Counted from the stretch's first letter, positions 1-11,611 are shown. The stretch: 64,000 nucleotides of DNA from Brachynemurus nebulosus (GCA_035578155.1 JAPWDM010000002.1:37000437-37064436); one strand, 5' to 3'. Program-made: numbers and translations. The notes: a model not told the origin generated them from the letters alone.

Positions 1-45
1 AAATATAACAATATACATACTATTTAATGATACATATAAACAAGT

Positions 46-235
46 ATAGCGTAGCCCAGTCGATAAGAGTGTCGTTTCTACGCCATATTCTACACACCTG
101 CAACATGAACAGTGATCGAATCCCACAAGAGCGTAACATTTACAATACAAAATTAAAAAAAAAATTGTACGTAGTCCGTAAGGTATATGGAATGTTGTAA
201 GTACCTACAAATAAAGATAAAGAAAGAGAGATAGT
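46..235 (+). repeat. tRNA-derived SINE
   Basis: A pol III promoter-like head is visible. An A-box match lies at 52-62 (TAGCCCAGTCG) and a B-box-like GATCGAATCC at 114-123, about 60 bp apart as in a tRNA. The intervening sequence does not fold as a complete tRNA, and an A-rich tail with AAAG-type repeats follows near 205-235. This fits a tRNA-head SINE better than a functional tRNA. The 3' boundary is approximate. Confidence 0.6.
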
Positions 236-242
236 AGAAAAG

Positions 243-352
243 AGATAATAAAAATTTGCGTTCTTTTTGAATCCAATTGGATCCAATTAGATAGGGCCAA
301 TTTTAGGATCCAATTGGATCTGATATTTATATCCAATTTGATCCAATCATTT
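243..352. repeat. ATCCAATTGGATC-type short repeats
   Basis: Several copies of an ATCCAATTGGATCCAATT-like palindromic unit occur in about 110 bp (near 269, 311 and 340). Function unknown. It looks like a simple degenerate tandem repeat. Confidence 0.5.
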
Positions 353-573
353 TTCCAGAGGTATTTACTAATTTATTTTATTCGTTAAATTATCTTACCG
401 TATTACACTTGAGTTTTATATTTTTTCTGAATAAACTTGTTTTTTCTACAACTCAAATTTCTTGCCTAAAAGTTAACTCGAAGAACTGTCAACTAACAAA
501 AACGCGACAACGAAGCTGAAGCGTTTTTGGATTGACAGTTCTTCTCGTTAAATTGCTAGGCAACAAATTTTCG

Positions 574-1568
574 TTAAGCGGGTTCTACACGATGCTACGA
601 ACGTTCCTTCCAACGTTCGATCGAACGTTTGAGGCAATTAAGTTCGATAGTTGGTGCGATGAATGTATCTGCACCGGGTTCTACACGATGCTACGAACGT
701 TCCTTCCAACATTCGATCGAACGTTTGAGGCAGTTAAGTTCGATAGTTGGTGCGACGAATGTATCTGCTACACGGTGAATCGAATGTTTGATCCAATACG
801 AATGATGATGTGTTGGTACTCAGTGGACGATGTTATCTGTCTGATGTTATCTCTAATGTTATACACTGATGTTGTCTCTCTTCACATGAACGAGTCGTGC
901 AGCTGCTGAGTCGAACCAACATTGACCTTCAAACGTTCGAAGCACCCCTTTGACTCGGTGCAAAAATACCGACATCGAACGGGACACGACCAAATGCGAA
1001 CGTTTGACGCTCGACATTGGACACTCGTAGGTTCGAACAACGGCTATACGATGCTATGAACCATCCAACGTCGAATGTTGGAAGGTGTTTGTAGCATCGT
1101 GTAGCAGCGGCTTGCTACACGGTGAATCGAATGTTTGATCCAATACGAATGATGATGTGTTGGTACTCAGTGGCGAGGCTGTTATCTGTCTGATGTTATC
1201 TCTAATGTTATACACTGATGTTGTCTCTCTTGTATAATGTGTTGGGACAAACGTTTATTCAGTGGACGACGATGTCATCTGTCTGATGTTATCTCTAATG
1301 TTATACACTGATGTTATCTCTCTTCACATGAACGAGTCGTGCAGCTGCTGAGTCGAACCAACCAACGCAACCAACATTGACCTTCAAACGTTCGAAGCAT
1401 CCCTTTGACTCGGTGCAAAAATACCGACATCGAACGGGACACGACCAAATGCGAACGTTTGACGCTCGATATTGGACACTCGTAGGTTCGAACAACGACT
1501 ACACGATGCTATGAACCATCCAACGTCGAATGTTGGAAGGTGTTCGTAGCATCGTGTAGCAGCGGCTT
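574..1568. mobile_element. Fold-back element with internal tandem repeats
   Basis: The left end (GTTCTACACGATGCTACGAA near 580) recurs inverted at the right end near 1545-1565. Inside, a 95-bp unit is repeated at about 580-675 and 683-775. A unit with CTACACGGTGAATCGAATG is repeated near 769 and 1114. A 190-bp unit is repeated at about 921-1110 and 1378-1567. Reading frames here are by-products of the repeats. No target duplication could be fixed. This resembles non-autonomous fold-back elements. Confidence 0.6.
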
Positions 1569-3045
1569 TAGACAAACCCAAATGAAAAAATACAAACCTC
1601 TCGTGTAATAATAAGTGAATAAGTAAGCAATTTAAATGGTCAATAACAGAGTTATACAGTTTGACAGGGTTTCGACGAAATTTTCGTTAATGCCCCGCAA
1701 AAAATATTCTTTCTATACAATATCTCCCTGCAACTCTCATGCGCTGTCGAATTGATGTTCTGCTTTGGAGATATATCACTAACTCAAACGGAATGAAATG
1801 ACAATCATTTTCAACGGTACACCCTGGATTATTTTAATTTTTTTTTTTTTTAAACAGATAATAAATTTTAATTTCAAAACAACAATCAATTTTAAATCAA
1901 GTACATAGGTTGCAAATGCGTTCTTTGCGTACAGTTGTGAACATAACATAAATCTACCAGTAAAAATATATCTTGCTTTTTCTTTTTGCTGAGATTAAAA
2001 ATTTTTTTCTTCTAAAAAAAAATTGGTACTCCTTTTTTACATTTCAACCTTTTTAAACAATTTTAGTTCCGTGTCGGTTTGTCTATCTCTGAAATTATTC
2101 GATTAATACGGTTGTAGACATCCTATGAAATTTGAAGATGCTAATACCTTTATAAGTTATTAGTGCTCCCTTAACATATTGTTATTTAGTTTATATCAGC
2201 TGTACATTTTTTAACTTACTGTAAAATGGGATGAATCGGGAATTTTTGATCTTTGCATTTGATTTTCATACATTTTCTTACATATTACGTGATATAGAAC
2301 AGACTAATTTTGGTTTTGCTAGCTTGTTCCTTATGTTTACCTATTTCGAAATTCCATTTTCTTTTTTCATTCAACCGAAAAATTCTAAAATTTAACATTT
2401 CTTATTCACCCTGCTCTTGGAGTCAATAGGGACAAATTGGAGGGACAGAAATGAAATCTAAACAGAAAAAGTGAAAATAGTTTAAAAAATATATCTGTAT
2501 ACATTTTGAATTATCATGACTTATTCTTGAAATTTTAGTCAGACCTGGTTCGTCAAATTCTTTTCACCTCTCTATCAACCCCCTTTGCGCCCCTATTTTT
2601 TTTTTTACAAAGGCGTTCCCACTACTGCCGTTCCCTTTTCACATCTACTGTATCCCTATTTACCTCAATTATGTGCCAATTTGACGTAGATTATTAATTC
2701 AAATAATTATATCGCATATTGGTAAAAAAATTAATATAAGTTTACATATTTTTAATAAATAAAAGAACTAAGATATGAATTTCATTATTCTTGTGAATGT
2801 AAGCACAATTTAACTAAATTCCGAAAGAAAACTCAAGTTTAATAAATTATAATTAATTTATTATTATTTATGAAGACTAACTTATGATAAGCTCAAATAA
2901 AATCATCTTCACAGTATAAATTATTAATTACAATAATGACAAGATTTTATTCATTTTATCCCTGTTCACCCCGCTGTCCCTCGTCATCCCAATTTACGGT
3001 AATTTATTAAAGTGTTTAGAAGGTTTTTCCTTTCTTTTTTTGCAG
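1569..3045. other. Non-coding AT-rich interval upstream of ZF1
   Basis: No reading frame with recognisable protein, no N-terminal domain exon (ZAD or BTB) and no clear transposon ends were seen. It ends in a pyrimidine-rich tract and the acceptor TTTTTTTGCAG at 3035-3045. Confidence 0.5.
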
Positions 3046-4069
3046 AGAGCAAACATCTTTCATAAAAAATGAGTTTATTAAGACAGAAATAAAAATAGAA
3101 AAGGATAATCACGATGAAGATACCACTAATAAAAAGGACAATTTTAATTTAATTTTTATTGATGGTCAGTGGCGGTATAAATGTAAATGCTGTGACAAAT
3201 TATTTAACAATAAAACGAGATGGTATAAGCATCATTGGTTAAAAAAACAAACAAGAAAACATGTATGCAACGTTTGTAATAAAGCATTTAAGGCTAATGA
3301 TGCATTACGCAGGCATATACAAAGTGTACATTACAAAATAAAAAAAGAAATTAAAAAAATCGATTGTGAATTATGTGGTGAAAGTTTTACAAACCAATAC
3401 GGATTATCGTCGCACATAAATCGAATGCATTTAAAAAATTTGAAATATAAATGCGATATATGCAAACGAGCATATTTTGCGCAAGTTGAGTTAACACGAC
3501 ATATTCAAATAGAGCATGAAAAAGTCACTTACACATGTGATATCTGTCAGAATAGTTATAAATCGCAACATTATCTTCAGCGACATAGAAAAACACATGA
3601 CCCCACGTATACCAGATTCACTTGCACCACTTGTGACGTAAGTTACGCAGACGAAAAGAGTTTGAAAGCGCACATGAAAAAGAAACATGACTCAACATCG
3701 TACATTTGTGACAAATGTGGAAAAAGTTTTGACGACGCCATTCGTCTCAGATATCATGTCAGCATTCATGATAATGTGAAAAATTTTGAATGTGATATCT
3801 GTCACAAAAAGTTCCGTAATAAACCGTTACTCAGTAAACATAAGTATGTACATAAAGGTGAAAAACGGTACCAATGCGAACATTGCGAGAAACGTTTTAC
3901 CCAGCGGAGTAATTTAACGATACATTTACGATATCACACTGGTGATAGACCATATCATTGTGACTTGTGCAGTGAACGTTTTATTTCAAGAAATGTTTTG
4001 AATATGCATAGAAAAAAGTATCATCTTTTATCCAGTGGAGAAGTTCACCATTTTTCTTTTTGTACATGA
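3046..4069 (+). CDS. ZF1: C2H2 zinc-finger 3'-terminal exon (9 + 1 fingers)
   Basis: Putative DNA-binding transcription factor segment, probably nuclear, 340 aa up to the TGA. The exon is opened at the acceptor (AG at 3044-3045). Base A3046 completes a codon begun in an upstream exon (phase 2), and the frame is open from 3047 with no ATG needed. Residues 1-40 form a charged linker containing FIKNE, FIKTE and IKIE, which match the sumoylation consensus. A degenerate finger (about 45-70) keeps the two Cys but has a mis-spaced second His. Nine canonical C2H2 fingers follow to about residue 325. The last two are joined by a TGDRPY linker. The first ATG in frame is inside the array at 3425, so an ATG-based model would lose three fingers. 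Closest relatives in the window are ZF2-ZF4. Confidence 0.9.
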
Positions 4070-4218
4070 AAATAACAATTAAAGCGAAATTAAACTAAAG
4101 TGTGAAAGAAAAATTAAGATATTTTAACAACTAACAAAGTTATAAGATTTTAAATGTACGCTTTGCACAAATAGTTTTATTCCATCTAATGGAGTCGTAT
4201 GATATTACATATCTTTTC

Positions 4219-5133
4219 TAGTGATGTCGAATCGAGGAGGAGTTAGTCAGTTAATCGACTAAGGTTGTTTTTTAAAAAAAAAAAAAATAGTGATTAATCG
4301 AAAGTATTGCTCATAAAATAGTCGACTATTGAACTAAATTTTTTAGTCGAATTCGAATTGTAACCTATGTTACTGTTTCAAAAATGTTTTCTTTTTAATT
4401 TAATTACATACTGACTTTTAATATTTTTTTTTTTTTTTTTTGAAGAAAAGGAAATATACGACATAAATAACCATGTGTTCACCATCATAAAAGTGAAAAA
4501 TCAGAGATAATTTTTTAGTTTTCATTTTTTGAAGTTCAGTATTAATAAATAATACAAAATAGTATATTGTGCAATAAGTGCGGGAAATTGTCGATTGCCC
4601 ACGAAAGCGAAGTTGAGTGGGCAATCGACAATCCCGCACGAGTTGCACATACTATTTTTTATTACGAATTTCACATACTTATTTCTATTATTATTACTAT
4701 TTTTGACATTTTTATTACTTTTTAAAATAATATTTTTAAATGTTCTTTTTTCTTCTGAATTAATTATTGTTTAAATTACTTTGTTGGTGGTTTCTATAGA
4801 AATAATTATGAAATATTTATTAAATGAAAAATAAAGAGGCGCCTTTTCGTGTTTTGATTAAATTTTGCGTGTTTTATTGCTAATTTGCGTGTGGAAAGTT
4901 ACTTTCCGCACGCAAAAAAGTATGTGGGAAGAGTACAGTGGGCAAACAGTTACTTTGCGTACAGAAATGTGTGCGCCAAGTTAGTACTTCTCCCGCATGA
5001 GTAATAAAAAAGTATTAAATTAGTCGTTTTAGTTAGTCAAGGGTAAAATAGACGACTAAAAATGACAACAAACAAAATTAAACAAAAATAAACAAAATTA
5101 GTCGACTAATCGATTAATCATTCGACGTCACTA
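4219..5133. mobile_element. hAT-like non-autonomous element with nested palindrome
   Basis: The ends are inverted: TAGTGATGTCGAAT at the left and its near complement ATTCGACGTCACTA at the right, both followed inward by AATCGACTAA-type sequence. Flanks ATCTTTTC and ATCTCTTT could be a degenerate 8-bp target duplication as in hAT elements. Inside, 4545-5020 holds a second inverted repeat with GCGGGAAATTGTCGATTGCCC and its complement. No transposase is encoded. Confidence 0.5.
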
Positions 5134-5531
5134 ATCTCTTTTACGCTATTGTACATATAGCGACAAGTTCTTTTTATTAAACTTGACGTTTTAAATTGTC
5201 ATTTTTTGAATTGTTGAAGATTCATAAATATACAGTAATAGAAAAATAATTTTAAAAAAATATTAAATCAGTGGTAATTTAACATTAATAATTACAAAAA
5301 TACAAAACACTGGGCGCTCAGCTATACGAAGACTAAACATCACGGGCGAGTTGAAGGTCAACTGTTCTGCGTTTAAATTTGATATTTATATCTTTGTTAT
5401 TTAATGGCAGATTTAGCAAAACTTTTCACCGATTCATTAGTTTTGATCTATATTTTAATTAAATGCAGCTACCTGTTACATTGTCCACAATACCAATAAT
5501 GATGGTGATGATTCAAATACCAAACTTTTTC

Positions 5532-5726
5532 GTTAATGATGCTATAGGCGGAATCAACTAAAAATGGTCCGATGTGTCATCAAGCTAATGTAACAAATGA
5601 AGCAAAATTTGATGAACCTAGTTTTTTTTTTCCTTTTTGTTATTTTTCATCTGGCTTCATTTGTTAATGACGTCAAACCATTTAGTTGATTTGGCTCATA
5701 CACTTAATGAATCATTTAATGGTTCA
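5532..5726. repeat. Imperfect inverted repeat (MITE-like)
   Basis: Arm 5532-5606 is matched in reverse complement by 5649-5726. Examples are CAACTAAAAATGG with CCATTTAGTTG, and ACAAATGAAGC with GGCTTCATTTGT. About 40 bp separate the arms. No coding capacity. Confidence 0.5.
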
Positions 5727-6077
5727 AAATACATTCAGTATACTGTATCACTTATTTAAATCTTTTCAATGAATTGTCTAAACAAAATATTTTATTTTTT
5801 CTCTTTTTGTGTTTATAATTTGAAATTTTAAAACTTGAATTGAATTTTTTAATTGTTCGCTTATTCAATTGTGTTTATAGTGGATGTGAATTTTGGCGAA
5901 AAATATTTCATAATGCTGAAACGAGTTAGATATTTTTTCGATTTTGTTTACACCATTATGTAGTTTCGTCTCTGTGCCCATGGCACATCAGTTGCTCGCT
6001 CACATCTTGATATATTTATTTTGAATGATATCAGACATGTGATTAATACTTGTCCATTACATTTCTTTTTTTTACAG

Positions 6078-7128
6078 AGTACAACCAACTTTAATAAAAA
6101 CTGAGATAAATAGTGAATATATTTCGAAATTAATCGGAGCATCCGATTATAATCCCTATGAAGATGTAAACGAATGCTATAATTACGTGTTTATTGATGG
6201 TCAATGGTCATTTATATGTAGATGCTGCAATAAAATTTTCAAAAGCAAACGCAATTGGTTTCGCCACTATAAGTGGAAACGAACATTAAAAACGCACACG
6301 TGTAATGTTTGCAATAAATTATTTAAATCTACTGAAGCATTACGCGTTCATAAGGAGCGTATGCATGAGAGATCACAACAAATCCCGTGCGAGTTTTGTA
6401 GCATGACTTTCAAACACAAATATGGCTTAGTAACGCACATGAATAGAATACATTTTAAAAATTGTAAACATATATGTGAAATTTGCAATGCAGCATTTTT
6501 TGTTCCTGGTGAATTGAAAAATCATATCAAACGAGACCATTTAAATGTCACCTATATATGCGATATCTGTCAAAAATCCTATAGATCAACTGACTCGCTT
6601 CAAAGACATAAATTAGTACATGATCCCACCGCTACTAGGTATCCATGCAATATCTGTGATAAAAGTTTCCTCACGCAAAAAGATTTAAGAGGCCATATAA
6701 AAAACATACATGATAGAGTTATAAAGAAACCATATGTGTGTGATAAATGTGGGAAAAAATTTGCAGGATTTGATCAACTCAAAAATCATGCCACAATTCA
6801 TGATAACGTTAAAAACTTCCAGTGTGATTTTTGTGAGAAAAAATTTCGTAATAAACCACAACTTAAAGCACACAGAGTAATACATACCGGTGAAAAACGT
6901 TATCAATGCAATCAGTGTGATAAACGTTTCACTCAACGTACCAGCTTAACGATACATTTACGATATCATACTGGAGAGAGGCCGTATGAGTGCGAAATGT
7001 GTAATAAGCGCTTTATAACACGAACCATTTTAAATATGCATATGAAAAAAAATCATCAGATATTGTCTGTTCAAGATAAACGTACACCACTGAATAATGA
7101 CCTGACAAGTGACAATTTGGGAAACTAG
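6078..7128 (+). CDS. ZF2: C2H2 zinc-finger 3'-terminal exon (9 + 1 fingers)
   Basis: 349 aa, putative nuclear DNA-binding protein. Acceptor TTTTTTTTACAG ends at 6077. Base A6078 is left over (phase 2) and the frame is open from 6079. The linker (residues 1-40) contains LIKTE, a sumoylation-type site, and the phrase FIDGQW that ZF1 also has before its first finger. The first finger (about 46-70) is degenerate at its last His. Nine regular fingers follow to about residue 325, with TGEKRY and TGERPY linkers before the last two. A 24-residue polar tail ends the protein. Part of this 3' end recurs as a relic at 7365-7490. The ATG-like start at 6187 lies inside the linker and is not needed. Confidence 0.9.
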
Positions 7129-7364
7129 TTCAGTTTGCAAGATTTCAGTTTAGTTCTTCAATAAAATTAACTGACTTTCTAATTTTTTAAAAGTTTTTAA
7201 GACATCCAAACATAGTCTATGATGGAAATGTTATTTCTGTTGTACCATTCTAATTTAAATCAAGTATGACTCTAGTTCTGTCAAAAAAATGTATCTGCAA
7301 AAGTGATAATTTTTACCAAAGCGGCAAAGCACTTCTAGTTATAGAATCTGTGTTATAAATATTT

Positions 7365-7490
7365 AATCCAGCTGACTAACTTAATGATATATTTGCGATA
7401 TCATACCGGAAAGCGATATTAATCCCATCTAATATTGTCTGTTTAAGATAAAAGTACACAACTAAATAATGAATTTAGCTCAATTGGGCG
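7365..7490 (+). pseudogene. Relic of a zinc-finger exon 3' end
   Basis: The + strand reads CTTAATGATATATTTGCGAT then ATCATACCGGAAAGCG, which matches the H-x-R-Y-H-T-G part of the penultimate finger in ZF2. TATTGTCTGTTTAAGATAAA then matches the ZF2 tail (SVQDK, with a stop here). The last finger is deleted between the two. It looks like a broken partial duplicate of ZF2 or a lost neighbour exon. Confidence 0.65.
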
Positions 7491-7960
7491 TAATTAGTTC
7501 TTTAATAAATTTATATGTACTAACTTTGTAACTTGTTGTAAATTTTTAAAACTGTTATTACTAATTTTCTTTTTATATACTCGTAAAGTAAGTTTTAACT
7601 TTCTTTTTGTCTTGTTAAGTTTTTCTTTTATAAAAAATAAATTTTGCAATTTTCTTTTCAATTAGTACTGGAGTTCTTTATATTGCTCCTCTCCTGATTA
7701 AAATTTGGTTGCACAGTCAGTGTATAAGAAATAAAAGTGGGTTAGAAGAATTAATCGTTCAAAAAAACTTTTTCGATCGCAGAAAGATCTAACCTAAGAG
7801 CTAAGTGGGCGTAGTCTAAAAAATTACAACACTGAGTTATTTCCAAATTGTATCTAGTTAATGAAAAAATTATTTGAAACACTGTGCTATTGTTGACCAG
7901 AATAATTTTTTTGAAAGAAAATCAATTAATGATTAATAGTGCCCATCCTTTTTTTTGCAG

Positions 7961-9005
7961 AGGATCAACATTCATAAAAACTGAATACATTGATACAGAA
8001 ATAAAAATCGAGGAGAATAAATACAATGAAGGCATAAATGTAGACACAAAGTCTCAAATGCAAACTCACAATGTCGTGTTCGATTCACAAACGCCCGACA
8101 CTAAACCAAAGTATGATTTAGTTCATGTTAATGGTCAGTTGCGATACAAATGTAAATGTTGCAATAAATTACATAAGGATAAATATGCATGGACCCGTCA
8201 TAATCAAAGAATAAATAAACCAGAATCATACGTATGTGACATATGCAATAAAGGTTTTAAATGGGATCACGTTTTGCGCGCCCATAAAGAACGGGTCCAC
8301 GATAAATTGTTACAACTCGTTTGTGAGTTATGCAATAAAATTTATGCGGGCAAATATGCATTAGATGTTCATATAAAGAGGACTCATTTAAAAGAAAATC
8401 GATACAAATGTGATTTATGCGATCGGGCGTGCTTTACACGTGGTGAATTAAATCGACATGTCGTGAGAGATCATCAGAATATCACGTATAAATGTGATGT
8501 CTGTCAGAAAGATATTAGTTCACTTCATTATCTTGAAAAACATAAACTAACACACGATCCGACCAATTATAAATTCCCTTGTACTTTTTGCGATTGTAAA
8601 TACATAACGAAATATTTTTTAGATAAACATATCCAAAAGAAACATAACAACAAACAACGAGTTCGTCACATTTGTGATAAATGCGGAATGAGTTTAACAT
8701 CACTTCACGCACTTAAAGTGCACACGACAATTCATGATAATGTTAGAAACTATGAGTGCAGTGTGTGCGGCAAACGATTTCGTACGCGGGCGATGTTACG
8801 TTGCCATACACGAACACATACCGGTGAAAAACGATATCAGTGTAAAATATGTCAGAATCGCTTTACCCAACGGACCAGCCTGACGATACATATGCGATAT
8901 CATAGCGGTGAACGACCGTATCAGTGCGATTTGTGTGATAAACGTTTTATTTCCGGATACATGTTAAAGTTACATAAGAAAACCAATCATCAAGTAGTAG
9001 TCTAA
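7961..9005 (+). CDS. ZF3: C2H2 zinc-finger 3'-terminal exon (9 + 1 fingers)
   Basis: 347 aa. Acceptor TTTTTTTTGCAG ends at 7960. A7961 is the left-over base, then GGA TCA ACA (phase 2). Residues 1-62 are a linker with FIKTE and IKIEE. The degenerate first finger (from about residue 63) has lost its second His. Nine C2H2 fingers follow to about 343, the last two joined by SGERPY. ZF4 is the closest relative: the linker and about 100 bp of intron before the acceptor are shared almost base for base, so the two arose by a recent tandem duplication that included the splice site. An ATG at 7884 lies in the intron side and is read through the acceptor only by chance. Confidence 0.9.
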
Positions 9006-9159
9006 GAGCTGGACATAACCGTAATTTTGACACAGTAACTATAGTTCATGGTGAAGATGTGATTTTTGTTGTACCATTATAATTTTTAAATTTTTGTAGA
9101 ACTCAAGTAATTAAACCAAATATAGTACTAGTTTTGTAAAAAATAATATATCTACAAAA

Positions 9160-9345
9160 CCATGGAGTTTGGTAGAGTTGATATCCAATCGGTGTGAGTG
9201 CACATACAGTAATTAAAACGAAACGCAGTAACTAATGTAAACACCACATACATTACTAAACAACCGACAGGTGGAGCACCAGTGCTTGGCTTCAGTTCAC
9301 CAGTCACAGTGACAACTCCACCAAACTTCATGTGCAAAACTGATG
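9160..9345. mobile_element. Small TIR element (MITE)
   Basis: GGAGTTTGGTAGAGTTG at the left is matched inverted by CAACTCCACCAAACTTC at the right. It interrupts a downstream flank that is collinear after ZF2, ZF3 and ZF4. Boundaries approximate, no clear target duplication. Confidence 0.4.
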
Positions 9346-9365
9346 ATTTTAACCAAGACACTTCC

Positions 9366-9455
9366 AGCTATCAATACAGTCAGTGTAATAAATGTTTCAC
9401 CTAGCTGACAAGCTTAGCGATACATTTGCAATATCATACAGAATAGCGGTATTAA
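9366..9455 (+). pseudogene. Relic of a penultimate zinc finger
   Basis: The + strand reads Y-Q-Y-S-Q-C-N-K-C-F-T, then an in-frame TAG, then L-T-S-L-A-I-H-L-Q-Y-H-T-E and another stop. This is the conserved penultimate finger (C-x-K-x-F-T-Q-R-x-x-L-x-I-H) with its first Cys changed and two stops. The sequence after it resembles the end of the relic at 7365-7490, so both probably descend from the same lost exon. Confidence 0.7.
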
Positions 9456-9474
9456 TCTAATCTAATATTACCTG

Positions 9475-9640
9475 TTAATACCTTGACGGTCATTGACGTC
9501 ATAAAACGTCAAGTAAAACCTTACTAACTCATATGCCATGTCGTACGATATCAGCAATTCCATATATAGTGTATAAGTTGTCAAAATAGTGTACCAATTG
9601 GTCATTTCGTCATAATTCGTCATGACCGTCATCGTGTTCA
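9475..9640. mobile_element. TTAA-type MITE, family 2
   Basis: Starts after TTAA at 9475-9478 with a GACGGTCAT-type end, and ends near GACCGTCATCGTGTT. Internal sequence (AGTGTATAAGTTGTCA and AGTGTACCAATTGGTCA) is shared with 15593-15759 (opposite orientation) and 40287-40432. No coding capacity. Confidence 0.5.
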
Positions 9641-9764
9641 CTAATAAAATCCTTCTTTTAACTATATAATTCATAAGTTTTCCAAGTTGTGTAATTGTTT
9701 TTCTCTTATAAAAAATAAATTTTTAACTTGTTTTAAAATTATTCAGGTTTTTTTTGTTAATGTA

Positions 9765-9916
9765 TGGAGGAGTCAGTGTAAAAGCGAACCAAATCCATAA
9801 AAAATTTTTTTCTAAAAATGCGTTTAAAGTTTAAGAAATTACAACTCTTTAACGAAAAAGGCATTTTAAAAAAAAAAAAATTATGTACTTGGTTCACTTT
9901 TACACTGAACCCTCCA
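9765..9916. mobile_element. MITE with TA target duplication
   Basis: Inverted ends TGGAGGAGTCAGTGTAAAAG (left) and the complement of TGGAGGGTTCAGTGTAAAAG (right), flanked by TA on both sides (9763-9764, 9917-9918). 152 bp, non-coding. TA flanks fit the Tc1/mariner superfamily. Confidence 0.6.
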
Positions 9917-10069
9917 TATATTGCTCCTCTTCTGATTTCGAATTTGATTTGCAATTACGACATAAAGTTGACATCCCTTCTGCTAACGATATACTAAGTT
10001 CAAATGAAATCAATGATACATTTGCTAAATAATCAATTGCCGTTAAATATATTTTCCCACGGAAGTTAA

Positions 10070-10315
10070 ATGTTTCTCGAAGTAAAAAGTAGCCTGTATC
10101 CTTCTTTGTTTTCTCTGTTAACAGTATGCAAAGTTTTGAAGTTAATCATTCATTTTCTAGTAGTTAAGTAATGAATCATTGTTTCGTTTTAAATACATTT
10201 TTCCTTAGGGATCAGATGTTTTTCCTGGATAAAAAGTAGCCTGTGTTCTTCCCCCTCCCTAGCTATTTCTATGCAATGTTTCAAATCGTTTGATTAAGCT
10301 GTTGAAGTGTGAAAA
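10070..10315 (+). repeat. Degenerate LINE 3' tails (RTE-like), two in tandem
   Basis: AAAAAGTAGCCTGTATCC (near 10085) and AAAAAGTAGCCTGTGTTC (near 10220) are each followed by a phrase ending in ATGCAAAGTTT or ATGCAATGTTTCAAATCG. This is the typical 3' end wording of insect RTE-clade LINEs, recalled from general knowledge. No reverse transcriptase remains. Confidence 0.45.
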
Positions 10316-10560
10316 TGAAACAGATAAATTCACTTTCACATTTATAATATCAGTACCTTCTTGTTTCGTAAAAACTTCTTGTTTGTATCTGGATTCACAT
10401 GACGGCTTCTGATCAAAATAAGCGTTCTACATCTATAGTTTTCCAGAAATTATTTAGTTAACGAAAAGATTATTTAAATCATTCTACTTGTGTTCAACCA
10501 AGTATTTTTTATTGAAAGAAAATCTGCTAAGATTAATAGTGCCCATCCTTTCTTTTGCAG

Positions 10561-11611
10561 AGGATCAGAATCAACATTCATAAAAACTGAATATATTGAT
10601 ACAGAAATAAAAATCGAGGAGAATAAATATGATGAAGACATAAATGTAGATACAAAGTCTCAAATGCAAACTCATAATGTCATATTCGATTCACAAACGC
10701 CCGACACTAAACCAAATTATGAATTAGTTCACATTAATGGTCAGTTACAATTCAAATGTAAATGTTGTCATAAATTACATAAAGACAAATATGCATGGAC
10801 CGTTCACAATCGGCGAATGACTACACCAGCATCATATATATGCGACATATGCAACAAAGGTTTTAAATGGGATCACGTTTTGCGTGCCCATAAAAGACGG
10901 GTTCACGAGAAGTTGTTACAACTCGTTTGTGAGTTCTGTAATAAAATTTACGCGGGTAAATACGCATTGGACGCGCATATAAAGAGGACTCATTTAAAAA
11001 CAAATAAACATAAATGTGATTTATGCGATCGCTCATTTTTTACACGTTATGAATTAAATCAACACATTACTAGAGATCACAAAAATGTCACGCATAAATG
11101 TGACATCTGTCAAAAAAATTTTCGATCATCTCTCAGTCTTCAAAGACATAGACTGTTACACGATCCCGCCAATTATAAATTCATATGTGCCATTTGTGAC
11201 GTTAAATACACCGATAAACATTTCTTAGCAAAACACATGAAAGAGAAACATAACGAAGAGCAACGATTTCAACAAATCTGTGATAAATGTGGAATAACTT
11301 TATCATCATTTCAAGCACTCAAAATGCATGTATCAGTTCATGATAATGTTAAAAACTTTGAGTGTAATGTGTGCGGAAAACGATTTCGTACCCGATCGAT
11401 ACTCATTGGCCATCGACGAATACATAGCGATGAAAAACGATACCAGTGTAAAATATGTCATAATCGTTACGGTCAATCCAGTAGTTTAGTGTATCATATG
11501 CGATGTCATAAAGGTGAACGACCCTATCAGTGTGATTTATGTGATAAACGTTATATTACCGGAAGTAAATTAAGGAAACATAAGAAAATAAATCATCAAG
11601 TAGTAATCTGA
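10561..11611 (+). CDS. ZF4: C2H2 zinc-finger 3'-terminal exon (9 + 1 fingers)
   Basis: 349 aa. Acceptor TTTCTTTTGCAG ends at 10560, A10561 is left over, then GGA TCA GAA (phase 2). The linker is nearly that of ZF3 (FIKTE, IKIEE, then a stretch on the theme DSQTPDTKPNYELV), with two extra residues (Glu-Ser) after the splice site. The degenerate first finger starts near residue 65. Nine fingers follow to about 347. The last fingers have drifted from their ZF3 counterparts: the penultimate helix reads YGQSSSLVYH instead of FTQRTSLTIH, and its linker is KGERPY. Recognition positions therefore differ although the linkers are almost the same, as expected after duplication and divergence of binding specificity. 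Confidence 0.9.

Noticed and set aside
46..126. tRNA gene
   Set aside because: A- and B-box-like words are present, but no complete cloverleaf with an anticodon arm could be built and an A-rich tail follows; SINE head is the better reading.
532..909. 125-codon open frame on + at the left edge
   Set aside because: It runs through the 95-bp tandem repeats of the fold-back element and its peptide is itself a tandem repeat; no family resemblance.
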